From Limnoraphis robusta CS-951 (lineage in GTDB: Bacteria > Cyanobacteriota > Cyanobacteriia > Cyanobacteriales > Microcoleaceae): DNA of 39,390 bases. Below, in pieces: positions 17,212 through 26,382 of the stretch. Made by a program: the position numbers and the translations under genes. Under the pieces are notes generated by a model. It made no database searches. It saw nothing but the letters and a program-made list of their open reading frames with translations, and had not been told where the DNA came from. The stretch is taken from positions 1 through 39,390 of the forward strand of contig NZ_LATL02000011.1 in the NCBI RefSeq assembly GCF_000972705.2. Direction: 5' to 3'. Position 1 is the stretch's first letter; every line of letters starts with the position of its first letter.

Positions 17212-17305
17212 AATGCTTGGATTTTATCTGTGTTGTTTATCACTGTTTGTCATCTGCACCGAATCCCCAAATCACATAACCTGAAATCAAGCTATATGAT
17301 ATTTT

Positions 17306-18439
17306 TTAGAGTAAAGATTCTGTGACTTTCTTCAAAAACTGAGCAGCCCTATCCGGGGCATATTGATTCATTAACGCTTCTGATTGAGCGCCCATTGACA
17401 CGACTAACTCTGGGTTTTCAATAAAACAACGCATTAAGTTCGCGAGCTGTTCTGGGTGATAGGGATCAAAACAGTATCCATTCTGACCATCAGTGATTAA
17501 TTCCGATGCTCCTGCCCATTTTGAGCAAAGAATTGGCTTTCCTAATATCATCGCTTCTAAAACAACCATTCCCCAAGTATCTTCTAAAGTGGGTAGTACA
17601 AATACATCTGCTTTCTGAAAATATTCTCCTAGTTCTCCATAGTTAACTCGACCTACCCATTGAACGCAATCTGTTAAATCATTCTCCTGACAAAACTGTT
17701 GGAGTTCTTCCTGTTGGGAACCGTCTCCCACGATTAATACAGTATAGTTTGTATGTCCTTGTTTTTTCAAGTGTGTGCAAGCGTCTAAGAGAAAATTTAA
17801 TCCTTTTCTCGGAATCACACTTCCGACAAATAGAAAGATAGGTTTTTGCCAAGAGGTTAGGGCATCTATAATATTAGCAGACTGGCTAAAAAGAGCTTGA
17901 ACCGCAGGAACTTCATAGGGATGTACAAAAACCTGTGAGGGTTTCGCGTTGAGAACTTCTGTTAGATAAGATTTACCTGCGTTTGAATTGGTAATACAAG
18001 CATCGGACGCTTTAACCATTGCTCGTCGTACTGTTAACCGAGGGGCGGAATTTCGAGCATCAATACTCGGTGAACTTCCTTCATAAGCAATCACAACTTT
18101 CCATTTTCCGATAGGTTTAAAGAGTAAAGCAATCATCGTCCAAACGCCAAAGGAGTTGGAAAAAATGACATCGGGTTTAAACTTTAATAATCGATTAACG
18201 ATATTTAACGGCAGATAGGTAAAACTATAGCCATAACCTTTAGAGGATTTGATAATCGGGATAATTTTTCGTTCTCCGACGATATCAATTTTAAAAGAGT
18301 CTTCAAAACCGGGAGCATAACCTCGCCAGTTTGCCACAAAAGCTGTCATTTCAGGAAATAGTTTTGCTAACTCTGCTAGAGGCGGATGCCAATAGTAAAA
18401 GGCGGAGGTGAGTAACCAAGCAATCCGAATATTATTCAT
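17306..18439 (-). CDS. Glycosyltransferase family 4
   Basis: 377 aa. N-terminal domain MNNIRIAWLLTSAFYYWHPPLAEL, with VIFSNSFGVWTMIAL and VVIAYEGSSPSIDARN (~115-135). C-terminal domain: PIFLFVGSVIPRKGLNFLLDA, VLIVGDGSQQEEL, and DTWGMVVLE (the EX7E motif with Asp replacing the first Glu), then LGKPILCSKWAGASELI. Retaining GT-B fold; specificity unknown. Its start lies 15 bp from the stop of the upstream flippase-like gene, so the two are very likely translated from one mRNA. Confidence 0.88.
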   Translation of the reverse strand: MNNIRIAWLLTSAFYYWHPPLAELAKLFPEMTAFVANWRGYAPGFEDSFKIDIVGERKIIPIIKSSKGYGYSFTYLPLNIVNRLLKFKPDVIFSNSFGVWTMIALLFKPIGKWKVVIAYEGSSPSIDARNSAPRLTVRRAMVKASDACITNSNAGKSYLTEVLNAKPSQVFVHPYEVPAVQALFSQSANIIDALTSWQKPIFLFVGSVIPRKGLNFLLDACTHLKKQGHTNYTVLIVGDGSQQEELQQFCQENDLTDCVQWVGRVNYGELGEYFQKADVFVLPTLEDTWGMVVLEAMILGKPILCSKWAGASELITDGQNGYCFDPYHPEQLANLMRCFIENPELVVSMGAQSEALMNQYAPDRAAQFLKKVTESLL

Positions 18440-18454
18440 TATTAAATACCGAAT

Positions 18455-19414
18455 TTAATCTTTGGAAAGGGTAGAATTTTGTGAGCGGGTAGTGGCATAT
18501 TGTCCTAAAAAGGGAAGTCCACCGACTGCGGGGAGGAAATATCGAGAGGTACAAAGTAAGCCTAAAGCGGCGGCTGTTGTTGCATCAAAATAGGGTTGAT
18601 AAAATAAGACTAATGCGGCATCGCGAGTTCCAACTCCTGCAAATGTTAAGGGTAATAATCCGGCTAAAATAGCGAGGGGAGAAAGGGCTAAGTTTGCCCA
18701 AAACGGAGTCCAAGCGTTCAGTGCTAGAATGAAAAACCAGATTTGGAGTAAATGGAGGAACCAAATAAAAATTGAAGTTGTACTAATTTTCAGCAGTAGA
18801 GTTTTATCCCTCCAAAAATATTCGTGCATTTCCCCCCAAGAAATTTGTAGTTTTTTAAGTTTATCTCCAATTTTTTTATGTGAAATTTTGCTCAGACTTA
18901 TAAAAAAGTAATCTGCAAGTTTTCGAGATCCTAAAAGTGAGAGTCCCAATATTAAACCCAAGCTGACACCGAGGGTCATTGTCCAAAATAAGGTATCTTT
19001 CTCAGGATAAACGATCAACCCTAGAACACACCATAACAATAGTGATAAGAGATCGCAAGTTTTTTCAAAGACAACGAGAGATAAAGAGAGTGAACCTGTT
19101 AAATGTCCCCGTTGTTGCATGAAGTATGCTTTCGCAATATCTCCCATTTTGGAGGGTAAGATCATATTCAGCACACTAGCGGCTAAAATTAAACGATTCG
19201 CCTCAGTAAACCTCAATCTTCTGCCTAAAGGCATCAGTTGTTGCAGTCGCCAAGCGGTAATCATTGTAATCGGAATAACCATTCCTAAGCTGATGATCAT
19301 CCATTGGCGATCGCAATTTTTAAAAATCTCAATTAAACCCGCAATATCAATTTGAGAATAAAGAACTGCTAAAATAACTAAACTAATACCAATAGAAATC
19401 AGCCGTTTGATCAC
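18455..19414 (-). CDS. Lysylphosphatidylglycerol-synthase-TM / UPF0104 flippase-like membrane protein
   Basis: 319 aa with about 7-8 transmembrane segments beginning at residue ~5. Family hallmarks: SVLNMILPSKMGDIAKAYFM (~80-100), the (L/N)(L/M)(L/I)P.K.G...KAY motif of AglD/MprF-N-like flippases, and LPLTFAGVGTRDAALVLFY (~255-273). Members without a transferase domain are thought to help translocate lipid-linked sugars. The start is GTG; it is preferred because the following residues match the family N-terminus and the nearest ATG would delete the first helix. It sits between GT2 and GT4 genes with 15-bp gaps on both sides. No classical Wzx is seen in the window, so a role in flipping glycolipid is plausible but unproven. 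Confidence 0.82.
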   Translation of the reverse strand: MIKRLISIGISLVILAVLYSQIDIAGLIEIFKNCDRQWMIISLGMVIPITMITAWRLQQLMPLGRRLRFTEANRLILAASVLNMILPSKMGDIAKAYFMQQRGHLTGSLSLSLVVFEKTCDLLSLLLWCVLGLIVYPEKDTLFWTMTLGVSLGLILGLSLLGSRKLADYFFISLSKISHKKIGDKLKKLQISWGEMHEYFWRDKTLLLKISTTSIFIWFLHLLQIWFFILALNAWTPFWANLALSPLAILAGLLPLTFAGVGTRDAALVLFYQPYFDATTAAALGLLCTSRYFLPAVGGLPFLGQYATTRSQNSTLSKD

Positions 19415-19429
19415 AAGAGTTAACCCATA

Positions 19430-20389
19430 TTACTTGGAATTTGTAAACTTCTCAAACTCAGAGCGTCGTAATCGTAACTGCACATCCTCTAAAATTTTCC
19501 GGTTCACAGCCATCACATCAGCAACTAAACCCAACATCCACAATTGAAACCCGATTAAGATTAAAATGGCGGCTAAAATCAAGCTGGGTGTTCTCGCTTT
19601 GGTCATATTGTCAAAGAATAACACCAACCAACGCACACACAACATAAATCCCATTGTAAACGGAATACTCCCTAAGACCGTAAAAAATCGTAACGGTCTG
19701 TAGGTCATAAAAATGCGTAGAATCGTAAAAATTGATCGTTTAATATAAGAGGGAATACTCTTAACTAAACGAGAAGGGCGTAAATCTGGATTCGTCCGAA
19801 TGGGAACCGAAGTAATCGCAATTCCTTTTTGTCCGGCTTGAATAATGGTTTCTAGGGTATAAGTATATTCGTTAAAAACATTAATTTGCATGGCGGCATT
19901 GCGACTAAACGCCCGAAACCCGCTTGGTGCATCGGGAATATTAGTGCTACTGGCTAAACGAACCACCCAACTTCCGAGTTGTTGCAAGAACTTTTTACTG
20001 GGGGAAAAGTGTTTAATCTGGCGAATCGGTCTAGCTCCCACGACAATTTCGGCATAACCGAGTAAAATAGGTTCGATTAAACGGGGAATATCCTCTGCAC
20101 AATATTGATTATCGGCATCAGTATTAACAATAATATCAGCACCCGCTTTCAGACAGGCTTCGATTCCCGCCATAAATGCTTTAGCCAAGCCCTGATTGTA
20201 TTCAAAACTGACAATATGATCGACCCCGCAGCCACGAGCGACATCGACGGTACGATCTAAGCTTCCATCGTTAATGATCAGCCATTCTACCGTATCAATA
20301 CCGGGAATTTGACGGGGTAGTTGTGCGAGGGCGATCTCGAGCGTTTCTTCTTCGTTGTAGCAAGGAATCTGGATAATGAGTTTAGTCAT
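19430..20389 (-). CDS. Glycosyltransferase family 2 (dolichol-phosphate mannosyltransferase-like) with C-terminal membrane anchor
   Basis: 319 aa. GT-A fold: IIQIPCYNEEETLEIAL (~5-21), LIINDGSLDRT (~37-47), and the DXD-type motif NTDADNQY (~90). PDAPSGFRAFSRNAA (~152-166) is characteristic of polyprenyl-phosphate glycosyl transferases. Two C-terminal hydrophobic segments (~237-257 and ~270-292) anchor it in the inner membrane. It may make a polyprenyl-phosphate sugar or add a sugar to the lipid-linked intermediate. ATG start; immediately upstream of the flippase-like gene, a pairing also seen in other lipid-linked sugar systems. Confidence 0.88.
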   Translation of the reverse strand: MTKLIIQIPCYNEEETLEIALAQLPRQIPGIDTVEWLIINDGSLDRTVDVARGCGVDHIVSFEYNQGLAKAFMAGIEACLKAGADIIVNTDADNQYCAEDIPRLIEPILLGYAEIVVGARPIRQIKHFSPSKKFLQQLGSWVVRLASSTNIPDAPSGFRAFSRNAAMQINVFNEYTYTLETIIQAGQKGIAITSVPIRTNPDLRPSRLVKSIPSYIKRSIFTILRIFMTYRPLRFFTVLGSIPFTMGFMLCVRWLVLFFDNMTKARTPSLILAAILILIGFQLWMLGLVADVMAVNRKILEDVQLRLRRSEFEKFTNSK

Positions 20390-20485
20390 CCCTCAGTTAA
20401 GTCAGAGGAGTAGTTGTTTGAGCTGATCAGTTTTGATTAGACTTTATCATAACAGGCTCATGTTTTTAACTCAATTCCAAAGCGT

Positions 20486-21418
20486 TTAGTTGATAATCGA
20501 CTGTAACTGGTTGACTATTTCCGAAGATCGTATTTTTCTACCTGTAGGGCTGAGGTGATAGATTGTATCCCCAAACAGGGAGGGATCGGATTTTAAATTT
20601 AGATCTTGATCATAAATTACCGGGGCTATCTCATTTAAAGCAGATATAACGGTTTGAGCAGCTTCAACAGACTGATCATCATTTTTAGATAAGATCCAGG
20701 GCAATCCAAACACTAGAATTCCTCCAGCCTGTTCAACATCCTGATGAAATACATTTAATCGTTTGAGGCTGTGTTCTGAGATTTCCACTTTCAAACTGTC
20801 CGGTGTTGAGGAACCCGAAGGTAAAATCATTGGACTACCCCGTTGATCAAGATTAGTTTGATACTGCCCATCTGGTTTTGTAGAACTGGTATTTTCACTA
20901 AAATGGGCAAACAAGTTTTCTTGCAGTCTCTTGATTGATTGTACAATTCTATCAGAGCCAGGTACGCCCATCAACATCACTTCTTTTGCTCTCTGCTCTA
21001 CCCCAAATCCTCCCAAACCGGGCTGTGAAACGGCGGCTCCAAACATACTCGAAAAATAGCCTGTTCCATCATCAGCCAGAAGTCCATATTCTGGAATTAA
21101 AAGAACAATATCACCTGGGCGAATCTCACTAGCAACGCTAGCTAAAATAGTGTTTAAACCTAGACCTGCGTGCAGTCCCATGTTAACGACGGGAATACCC
21201 ACCTGTTGTTCAATTTGTAAAGCATCAATCCCAAAATGCGTACCAGAGCCACCGACAATCAAGATTCGTTTTGATCCTTTAATCTGACTTGACCGCTCAA
21301 TTTTCTCTTCATAAATTGTCTTAATCCAGTTGACTTCTGGATCTAAATAGCGATTATGGATGTAACCCGCAGTCCAAACTAGGCTAGCAACAGCAAACCA
21401 ACGAATAATTTTCCACAT
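20486..21418 (-). CDS. Membrane-anchored SGNH/GDSL-like protein, DltD/AlgX-type partner of MBOAT
   Basis: 310 aa. N-terminal hydrophobic anchor (~5-20), then ILIVGGSGTHFGID (~52-65), corresponding to SGNH block I with nucleophile candidate Ser58. LLIPEYGLL follows in mid-protein. Near the end is FGDTIYHLSPTGR, a DxxH pair (D284, H288) like the catalytic Asp-His block of SGNH hydrolases. No exact family name can be given, but the gene lies 12 bp downstream of an MBOAT gene, and MBOAT plus periplasmic SGNH/DltD-like protein is the standard arrangement for O-acylating exported polysaccharides. Inference: it transfers or edits acyl groups on the polymer. ATG start at 21418. Confidence 0.72.
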   Translation of the reverse strand: MWKIIRWFAVASLVWTAGYIHNRYLDPEVNWIKTIYEEKIERSSQIKGSKRILIVGGSGTHFGIDALQIEQQVGIPVVNMGLHAGLGLNTILASVASEIRPGDIVLLIPEYGLLADDGTGYFSSMFGAAVSQPGLGGFGVEQRAKEVMLMGVPGSDRIVQSIKRLQENLFAHFSENTSSTKPDGQYQTNLDQRGSPMILPSGSSTPDSLKVEISEHSLKRLNVFHQDVEQAGGILVFGLPWILSKNDDQSVEAAQTVISALNEIAPVIYDQDLNLKSDPSLFGDTIYHLSPTGRKIRSSEIVNQLQSIIN

Positions 21419-21430
21419 AGTAGAATATTT

Positions 21431-22864
21431 TTAAAACGCAAAGTAAACAAATTGAGAAGAAGATTTAGCCGCAAACAAAATGACTAAGCTTAGGATCATC
21501 AATGAGACGTTCGGTCGCAATAAAAATCTGTAGACTTGTTCTCGGTCTTGCCAAGATGCTATCTGCTCAAACCCGAGTAGTATAATAGCGAGCATTAATG
21601 TAAGACCTAAGCCCCATTTATTATTGATTGCTGCAATTTTTTCCTGGGTAGCGACAATTGAATAGGCTGAAGGAGTGATGAGGGTTTGCAATTTAAGCAG
21701 CAATTGGTTGGTATTGTTTTCCATAAAAAATAGCCACCCAAACATCACAGATGTTAATGTTAATATCCAAGCGATGAACTGAGGAAGTGAGAACAAACGA
21801 CCGATAGAACGATGAATAATCAGCAGCACGCCGTGATAAAATCCCCAGAAAATAAAATTCCAACCTGCACCATGCCAAAGACCTGAGATTGTAAATACAG
21901 TGAGAATATTTAATCCAGTCCGTCCGACTCTAGAACCGCCTAAAGGAATAAAAAGGTAGTCCCGGAACCAACCACTTAAAGTAACGTGCCATCGCCGCCA
22001 AAACTCTTGAACACTTTGGGAAATATAGGGAGCCAAAAAGTTGACTGTGAGTTGAACTCCCATCATTTTAGCCAAGCCAAGCGCAATGAAACTGTATCCG
22101 GCAAAATCGAAATAAATTCTTAATCCAAATAGATAAATCGATAACCAAATTATCCAAGCATTGGCTGTTTCTTGAAGGTTGATATGGGGTGCTAAGTTAT
22201 CGCCCAATACAATCTTCATAAACAGTCCTAACACCAGCCATTTTAAGCCGGTATCAATGTTTTCAAAAGAAAAGTTAAATCGGAATTTTTCTATTTGGGG
22301 GAGAAAGTCTGAACGACGCTCAATCGGGCCAGCGACAACCTGGGGAAAAAAGGAAGCAAAATTTACATAATCGATAAATTTGATGGGGTGTCGATCATTT
22401 GTTTTATAGGAATCAACAACAAAAGCAACCATCTGAAAGGTATAAAATGAAATGCCCGGAGGAATTCCAGAAATGTTGGAAATTCCCGTGTTTTCATTCC
22501 ATCCTGCGGCGATTTCTCCAAACCCTAATCCCAATACATCTTGAACCAAAAAGTCTAGATACTTAAAACTAATCAAAATAGCAAGATTAATTGTGATAGT
22601 TACTATAGCAATTGGTTTGGCTATTACTTTGGGTTGACTCTGCATCAAGCGAACCATAACGTAATTGAAGACCAACTCCAAAGCAAAAATAAAAAAACTT
22701 GAATGGGCTGCGTTCCAGAAGAGTATTAATGAAACGAGCATCAATCCTATACGATCATAGGAGGACGGCAACATCTTGAAAAGTTGACCCAAATAGCGAA
22801 TTCCTAATAAGGGAATAGCCATTAACAACAACCACCACCAAAAAGAAAAATCTGTAAAATTCAT
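21431..22864 (-). CDS. MBOAT-family O-acyltransferase (AlgI/DltB-like)
   Basis: 477 aa with ~10-11 transmembrane segments. Recognisable core: PPGISFYTFQMVAFVVD (~137-153), FFPQVVAGPIERR (~174-186), VQEFWRRWHVTLSGWFRDY (~285-303), and SGLWHGAGWNFIFWG, which carries the invariant MBOAT histidine (~331). AlgI-type proteins move acetyl groups across the inner membrane for alginate, cellulose or LTA-type modification. The downstream SGNH-like gene (12-bp gap) is the expected partner. Suggested role: O-acetylation of the exopolysaccharide. ATG start at 22864, 81 bp from the upstream GT gene. Confidence 0.92.
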   Translation of the reverse strand: MNFTDFSFWWWLLLMAIPLLGIRYLGQLFKMLPSSYDRIGLMLVSLILFWNAAHSSFFIFALELVFNYVMVRLMQSQPKVIAKPIAIVTITINLAILISFKYLDFLVQDVLGLGFGEIAAGWNENTGISNISGIPPGISFYTFQMVAFVVDSYKTNDRHPIKFIDYVNFASFFPQVVAGPIERRSDFLPQIEKFRFNFSFENIDTGLKWLVLGLFMKIVLGDNLAPHINLQETANAWIIWLSIYLFGLRIYFDFAGYSFIALGLAKMMGVQLTVNFLAPYISQSVQEFWRRWHVTLSGWFRDYLFIPLGGSRVGRTGLNILTVFTISGLWHGAGWNFIFWGFYHGVLLIIHRSIGRLFSLPQFIAWILTLTSVMFGWLFFMENNTNQLLLKLQTLITPSAYSIVATQEKIAAINNKWGLGLTLMLAIILLGFEQIASWQDREQVYRFLLRPNVSLMILSLVILFAAKSSSQFVYFAF

Positions 22865-22945
22865 TTCAATGTTCAGAAATGCAATAACTTAAACAAATCC
22901 GGTTGAAAACTGCTGAAATTTTTGAATTTTTATTGATAATCACGA

Positions 22946-24217
22946 TTAAATAAGTATATGCTTTGAAATTAACTCAGCAAATGCTTGAGCGGAGTTTTGT
23001 TGAGCAAAAGATCGCATTTGTAAGCGATCGCACAGCTTGTCTGAGTCTTCTTGTAAAAATCGAATTAATCCTTCTGCAATTGCACTCGGCATTGTAGAAT
23101 CAACGGTTAAGCCCAGTTGATAGCGTTTGACCATTTCCCCCATTAACCCATAGTTTGAACTGAGAACAGGTTTAGCTGCTGCTGCTGCGAGTAAGAGAAT
23201 TCCACTCATTCCAACATGACGCTGATAGGGGGCTAATACCACATCCGCTAAGTTAAAGTAAGCGGGGATTTCTTCATCGGAAATAAACTCATATCTTCGG
23301 ATGATTTGCACGGGCTTATCTTGACAAAGCTGTGCAATCTTTGGGTCTAAAGATGTGGCAATATTAGACTCCCCAACCAATAATAAACAGATTTTTTGGT
23401 TCAATTCAGGAGATAAACGAGCGATCGCATCAAGGAGTTGATAAATTCCTTTGCGTTGAGTTAAGGCTCCAAATAAGAGAAAAATATTTCGTTCGGGGTC
23501 AATTCCTAACTCTTCTCTCAGTAAAGAACAGGGCGAATTTTCAGGTTCAATCAGTTCAACGGGATCGGGTAAATGAATCGCTTTTACATGAGTATTAAAT
23601 CGGTTTAAGTGATTGATAGCAAAGGGATCGAGACAGAATAAATTTTGTAGTTTTGGGTGTCGTAAAATGCGAGAGAGGAGTAATTTTTCACGCCATTGTT
23701 GCCAGCGTTCTTGCTGAGTAGGACTGTAGTTTGTGAGTTCTTGAGGATAATGAAATGTAGGTCGAAAGTAAATTCCTGAAAACGAACAAGGAGAGGGTCT
23801 ACCCAACGCCAGTGGAAACTCACAGGTATCAAAGTACATAATCAGAGCGTGAGTTGCTGCGAGTTTCTCTGCATATTTACCGAAAATTTCCCACTCTTGA
23901 AAATTCCGCAAAGATCTTTTGATTTTAGACTTTCTAGAGTTGAGAGCGGCTTCTTCTTCGGGGGAAATTCCCACAAAGTTAATTTGACTCGGCGAATGAG
24001 TTGCAGCCCAGTCTACAACATTACGATGTTCCTCAAAAAATCGCGGTGAAACAACGACATTAAGCTGCCCTGAAAAGCTCTGTTTATGCCAATACTGAAT
24101 CAGATGTTGAATGTAGATGGGATGATGACCTTTCACGGACAGATCAAAAAGCATGAGTTTTTGAGTGCTTTTTGCTTCTCTTTCACTCGGTTTATTCACG
24201 GCTGAATTGAGCCTCAC
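22946..24217 (-). CDS. GT4-like glycosyltransferase lacking the canonical EX7E glutamates
   Basis: 423 aa. N-terminal domain FDLSVKGHHPIYIQHLI (~24-40) and SGIYFRPTFHYP (~148-159). C-terminal GT-B domain IFLLFGALTQRKGIYQLLDAI (~243-263), CLLLVGESN, and VVLAPYQRHVGMSGILLL followed by AAAAKPVLSS. At the position where most GT4 enzymes have EX7E there are no glutamates in register, so donor binding may be altered or activity lost. The start at 24217 is GTG with a GAGGTG site ~12 nt upstream; the ATG at 24154 (MLFDLSVKGHH) is a reasonable alternative. Operonic with the methyltransferase gene 21 bp upstream. Confidence 0.78.
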   Translation of the reverse strand: MRLNSAVNKPSEREAKSTQKLMLFDLSVKGHHPIYIQHLIQYWHKQSFSGQLNVVVSPRFFEEHRNVVDWAATHSPSQINFVGISPEEEAALNSRKSKIKRSLRNFQEWEIFGKYAEKLAATHALIMYFDTCEFPLALGRPSPCSFSGIYFRPTFHYPQELTNYSPTQQERWQQWREKLLLSRILRHPKLQNLFCLDPFAINHLNRFNTHVKAIHLPDPVELIEPENSPCSLLREELGIDPERNIFLLFGALTQRKGIYQLLDAIARLSPELNQKICLLLVGESNIATSLDPKIAQLCQDKPVQIIRRYEFISDEEIPAYFNLADVVLAPYQRHVGMSGILLLAAAAAKPVLSSNYGLMGEMVKRYQLGLTVDSTMPSAIAEGLIRFLQEDSDKLCDRLQMRSFAQQNSAQAFAELISKHILI

Positions 24218-24238
24218 TGAATTGTTTGTTTCACCTCT

Positions 24239-25099
24239 CTATTTAATCCCGACAATCGTCATTCCTCTAAATAACAATGGGGTACTCGCAACTTTTTTTC
24301 GCAGGGCATAGGGGAACTTTTCCAAAATAACTTCACTCCCACTAATTAAAGGAAGTGTTGCCATGTTCAGAGGAATTTCTAGATGAAATTTTTCTGTGCT
24401 TTTCACCCAAAGCACTTGGGAAAATCCAACTTTTCGGAAAAGCTTATATAACTCGGTTACGGTGTATTCTTTGAGGTGAAATCCTCGAGCGACCTCATCA
24501 AAGTATTTTGAGATATCATGGGGGCCAGATAAACGATGAGGCGTGATACAAATATATTTGCCTTTCGGAGCGAGTGTTTTGTAAATATTCTGAAGTTGTT
24601 CGACTGCATCATCCGGGTGCAAATGTTCCATCAGTTGGTGACTGTAAGCAATATCAACACTATTTTCTGGAGCATTTACACTGCACCCATCTGAGACAAT
24701 AAACTCCATATTGTCTGGAAATGTTGTATTTTTAGTGACTTCTGTTGCCACATCGACTGCATAGACTTTTTTCACCCATTTAGACACTTCCATCGATAAA
24801 CTACAATCTCCGGGGCCGATTTCTAAGTAGGTTGTTTCCGGAGTCAAAAATCGTTTCAAAAGATACATTCGTTGAGTGACAATCCAAGCCGTAATTTCCG
24901 GGCTTGATTTGCGTGTCCATCGGGGATGATGGGGAAGAGTGGTGTATAACTTATCATACAAAGTGGTGTATAAATTTCGTCTTTCTTCCTTATTAGAGTT
25001 CAGGAGTTGACTCGCTAACTGTTTTTCGAGTTCATAATGTTCTTTTAACTGTTCAACCGTTCTACTCTCTGAACTGGGGACTGAAATTTTAGTGGACAT
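24239..25099 (-). CDS. Class I SAM-dependent methyltransferase (Methyltransf_11-like)
   Basis: 286 aa. SAM-binding motif I is TYLEIGPGDCSLSMEV (~93-108), motif II is VYAVDVAT, followed by VDIAYSHQLMEHLHPDD (~148-164) and LAPKGKYICITPHR (~178-191). Residues 1-80 are helical and charged. Likely methylates a sugar or glycolipid intermediate; substrate unknown. GGGAGA stands 10 nt before the ATG. It is the first gene of the 14-gene minus-strand run and starts in the divergent region shared with the plus-strand GT4 gene. Confidence 0.83.
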   Translation of the reverse strand: MSTKISVPSSESRTVEQLKEHYELEKQLASQLLNSNKEERRNLYTTLYDKLYTTLPHHPRWTRKSSPEITAWIVTQRMYLLKRFLTPETTYLEIGPGDCSLSMEVSKWVKKVYAVDVATEVTKNTTFPDNMEFIVSDGCSVNAPENSVDIAYSHQLMEHLHPDDAVEQLQNIYKTLAPKGKYICITPHRLSGPHDISKYFDEVARGFHLKEYTVTELYKLFRKVGFSQVLWVKSTEKFHLEIPLNMATLPLISGSEVILEKFPYALRKKVASTPLLFRGMTIVGIK

Positions 25100-25123
25100 T
25101 TAACTTGGATCTCCCGATTAAAA

Positions 25124-25153
25124 ATTAACGTTGGTGAGTTTGAGCGGATTCAA
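25124..25153 (-). promoter_or_regulatory. Candidate promoter of the large minus-strand polysaccharide operon
   Basis: On the minus strand, TTGAAT (25153-25148) and GTTAAT (25129-25124) are separated by 18 bp and lie about 25-50 bp upstream of the first gene of the run. Match to the sigma-70-type consensus is moderate (5/6 and 4/6). Position is good; the call is inference only. Confidence 0.3.
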
Positions 25154-25200
25154 ATCAATTTTTTTTCAACGGACTGCCTCTGGACAAAGGAAGTCTGAAT

Positions 25201-25235
25201 TTGAGAAAATTTTATTCTAATCGTTATACTATAAT
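25201..25235 (+). promoter_or_regulatory. Candidate promoter of the plus-strand GT4 gene
   Basis: TTGAGA (25201-25206), an 18-bp spacer, then TATACT (25225-25230) followed by an overlapping TATAAT (25230-25235). This predicts a transcript start near 25240, about 30 bp before the ATG at 25270. It lies where a longer TTG-started reading of the gene would begin, and so argues for the shorter protein. Confidence 0.5.
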
Positions 25236-25269
25236 ATACTCAATAAAGTACAAGTTGCCAAGTTTTCAA

Positions 25270-26382
25270 ATGCTAGAAAGATCACCTGATGTAGCCTTTT
25301 TTCTCGGTTTCTTAGGTGGTGGTGGAGCGGAGCGAGTTTTCATTAATCTGACTCGGAGTTTTGCCGAACGAGGTTTAAAGGTAGATTTGGTGTTAAGTTC
25401 AGCCGGAGGGCCTCATTTAGAGAAAGTATCACCTCAAGTCAGAATTATTGATTTCAAAACACCTCGCCTGACTGCTTGCCTCCCTTCCCTGATCAGTTAC
25501 TTAAAACAAGAACAACCGAGAGGAATGCTTTCAACTCTCCACTATGCCAATGAAGTGGCTCTCTTGGCGAAAAAGCTTTCTAGAACTCCAACAAGGGTGG
25601 TGGTACGTGAGGCAAATAATCTTTCCAGAGACACCCAAGCATCGACACCCTATAAAAGACGTTTACTACCCTTTTTGGTCAGATCTTTTTATCCTTGGGC
25701 TGATCATATTGTAGCTGTTTCTAAGGGAGTTGCAGAGGATCTTTCTCAGGTTTCTGGTTTGTCCCTAGAACGTATCCAAACGATTTATAATCCCACAATC
25801 ACTCCAGAGTTACAGGAAAAAGCGAAAGAACCTCTTGATCATCCTTGGTTTGCTGATGGACAACCTCCAGTCATTTTAGGAGTGGGTAAATTACACATTC
25901 AAAAAGATTTTTCAATGCTAATTCGGGCTTTTGCACAAGTCCGACAAGTCCGAGAAGCTCGATTAATGATTTTAGGATGGGGGCCTGAACGACCTCAACT
26001 CGAAGCATTAGTTCAAGAATTAGGCTTAGAAAATGATGTGGCATTACCGGATCATGTATTGAATCCTTATGCCTATATGTCACGATCCGCAGTCTTTGTA
26101 TTATCCTCCGCTTGGGAAGGCTTACCGAATGTATTAATTGAAGCGATGGCAACGGCAGTCCCTGTGATTTCTACAGATTGTCAAAGTGGGCCTTCTGAAA
26201 TTCTCAAGGGTGGTGAATATGGCTGGTTAACTCCAGTTGGTGATAGTCAAGCGATGGCCGAGGCAATTCTGAAAGTTTTATCGGGGAATTTAAAGCCAAT
26301 TGATCCCGATTGGCTCAAACAGTTTACGTTGGAAGTTTCAAGTCAACGATATCTAGATATTCTGGGAATTACTCAAGATTAA
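25270..26382 (+). CDS. Glycosyltransferase family 4 (inverted relative to its neighbours)
   Basis: 370 aa from ATG 25270 (MLERSPDVAFFLGFLGGGGAERV...). The frame is open to a TTG at 25201, but the extra 23 residues (Tyr/Ile-rich) overlap a good promoter, and the GT4 N-terminal strand begins only after the ATG. Motifs: GGGGAERVFINLTRSF (acceptor glycine loop), VVVREANNLSRD, VILGVGKLHIQKDFSMLI, LMILGWGPERPQLE, and the EX7E motif EGLPNVLIE with TAVPVISTDCQSGPSEIL. The last is the form seen in GalNAc/colanic-acid-type GT4 proteins. It is the only plus-strand gene between two minus-strand blocks; the next gene converges on it with a 37-bp gap. Confidence 0.9.
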   Translation: MLERSPDVAFFLGFLGGGGAERVFINLTRSFAERGLKVDLVLSSAGGPHLEKVSPQVRIIDFKTPRLTACLPSLISYLKQEQPRGMLSTLHYANEVALLAKKLSRTPTRVVVREANNLSRDTQASTPYKRRLLPFLVRSFYPWADHIVAVSKGVAEDLSQVSGLSLERIQTIYNPTITPELQEKAKEPLDHPWFADGQPPVILGVGKLHIQKDFSMLIRAFAQVRQVREARLMILGWGPERPQLEALVQELGLENDVALPDHVLNPYAYMSRSAVFVLSSAWEGLPNVLIEAMATAVPVISTDCQSGPSEILKGGEYGWLTPVGDSQAMAEAILKVLSGNLKPIDPDWLKQFTLEVSSQRYLDILGITQD

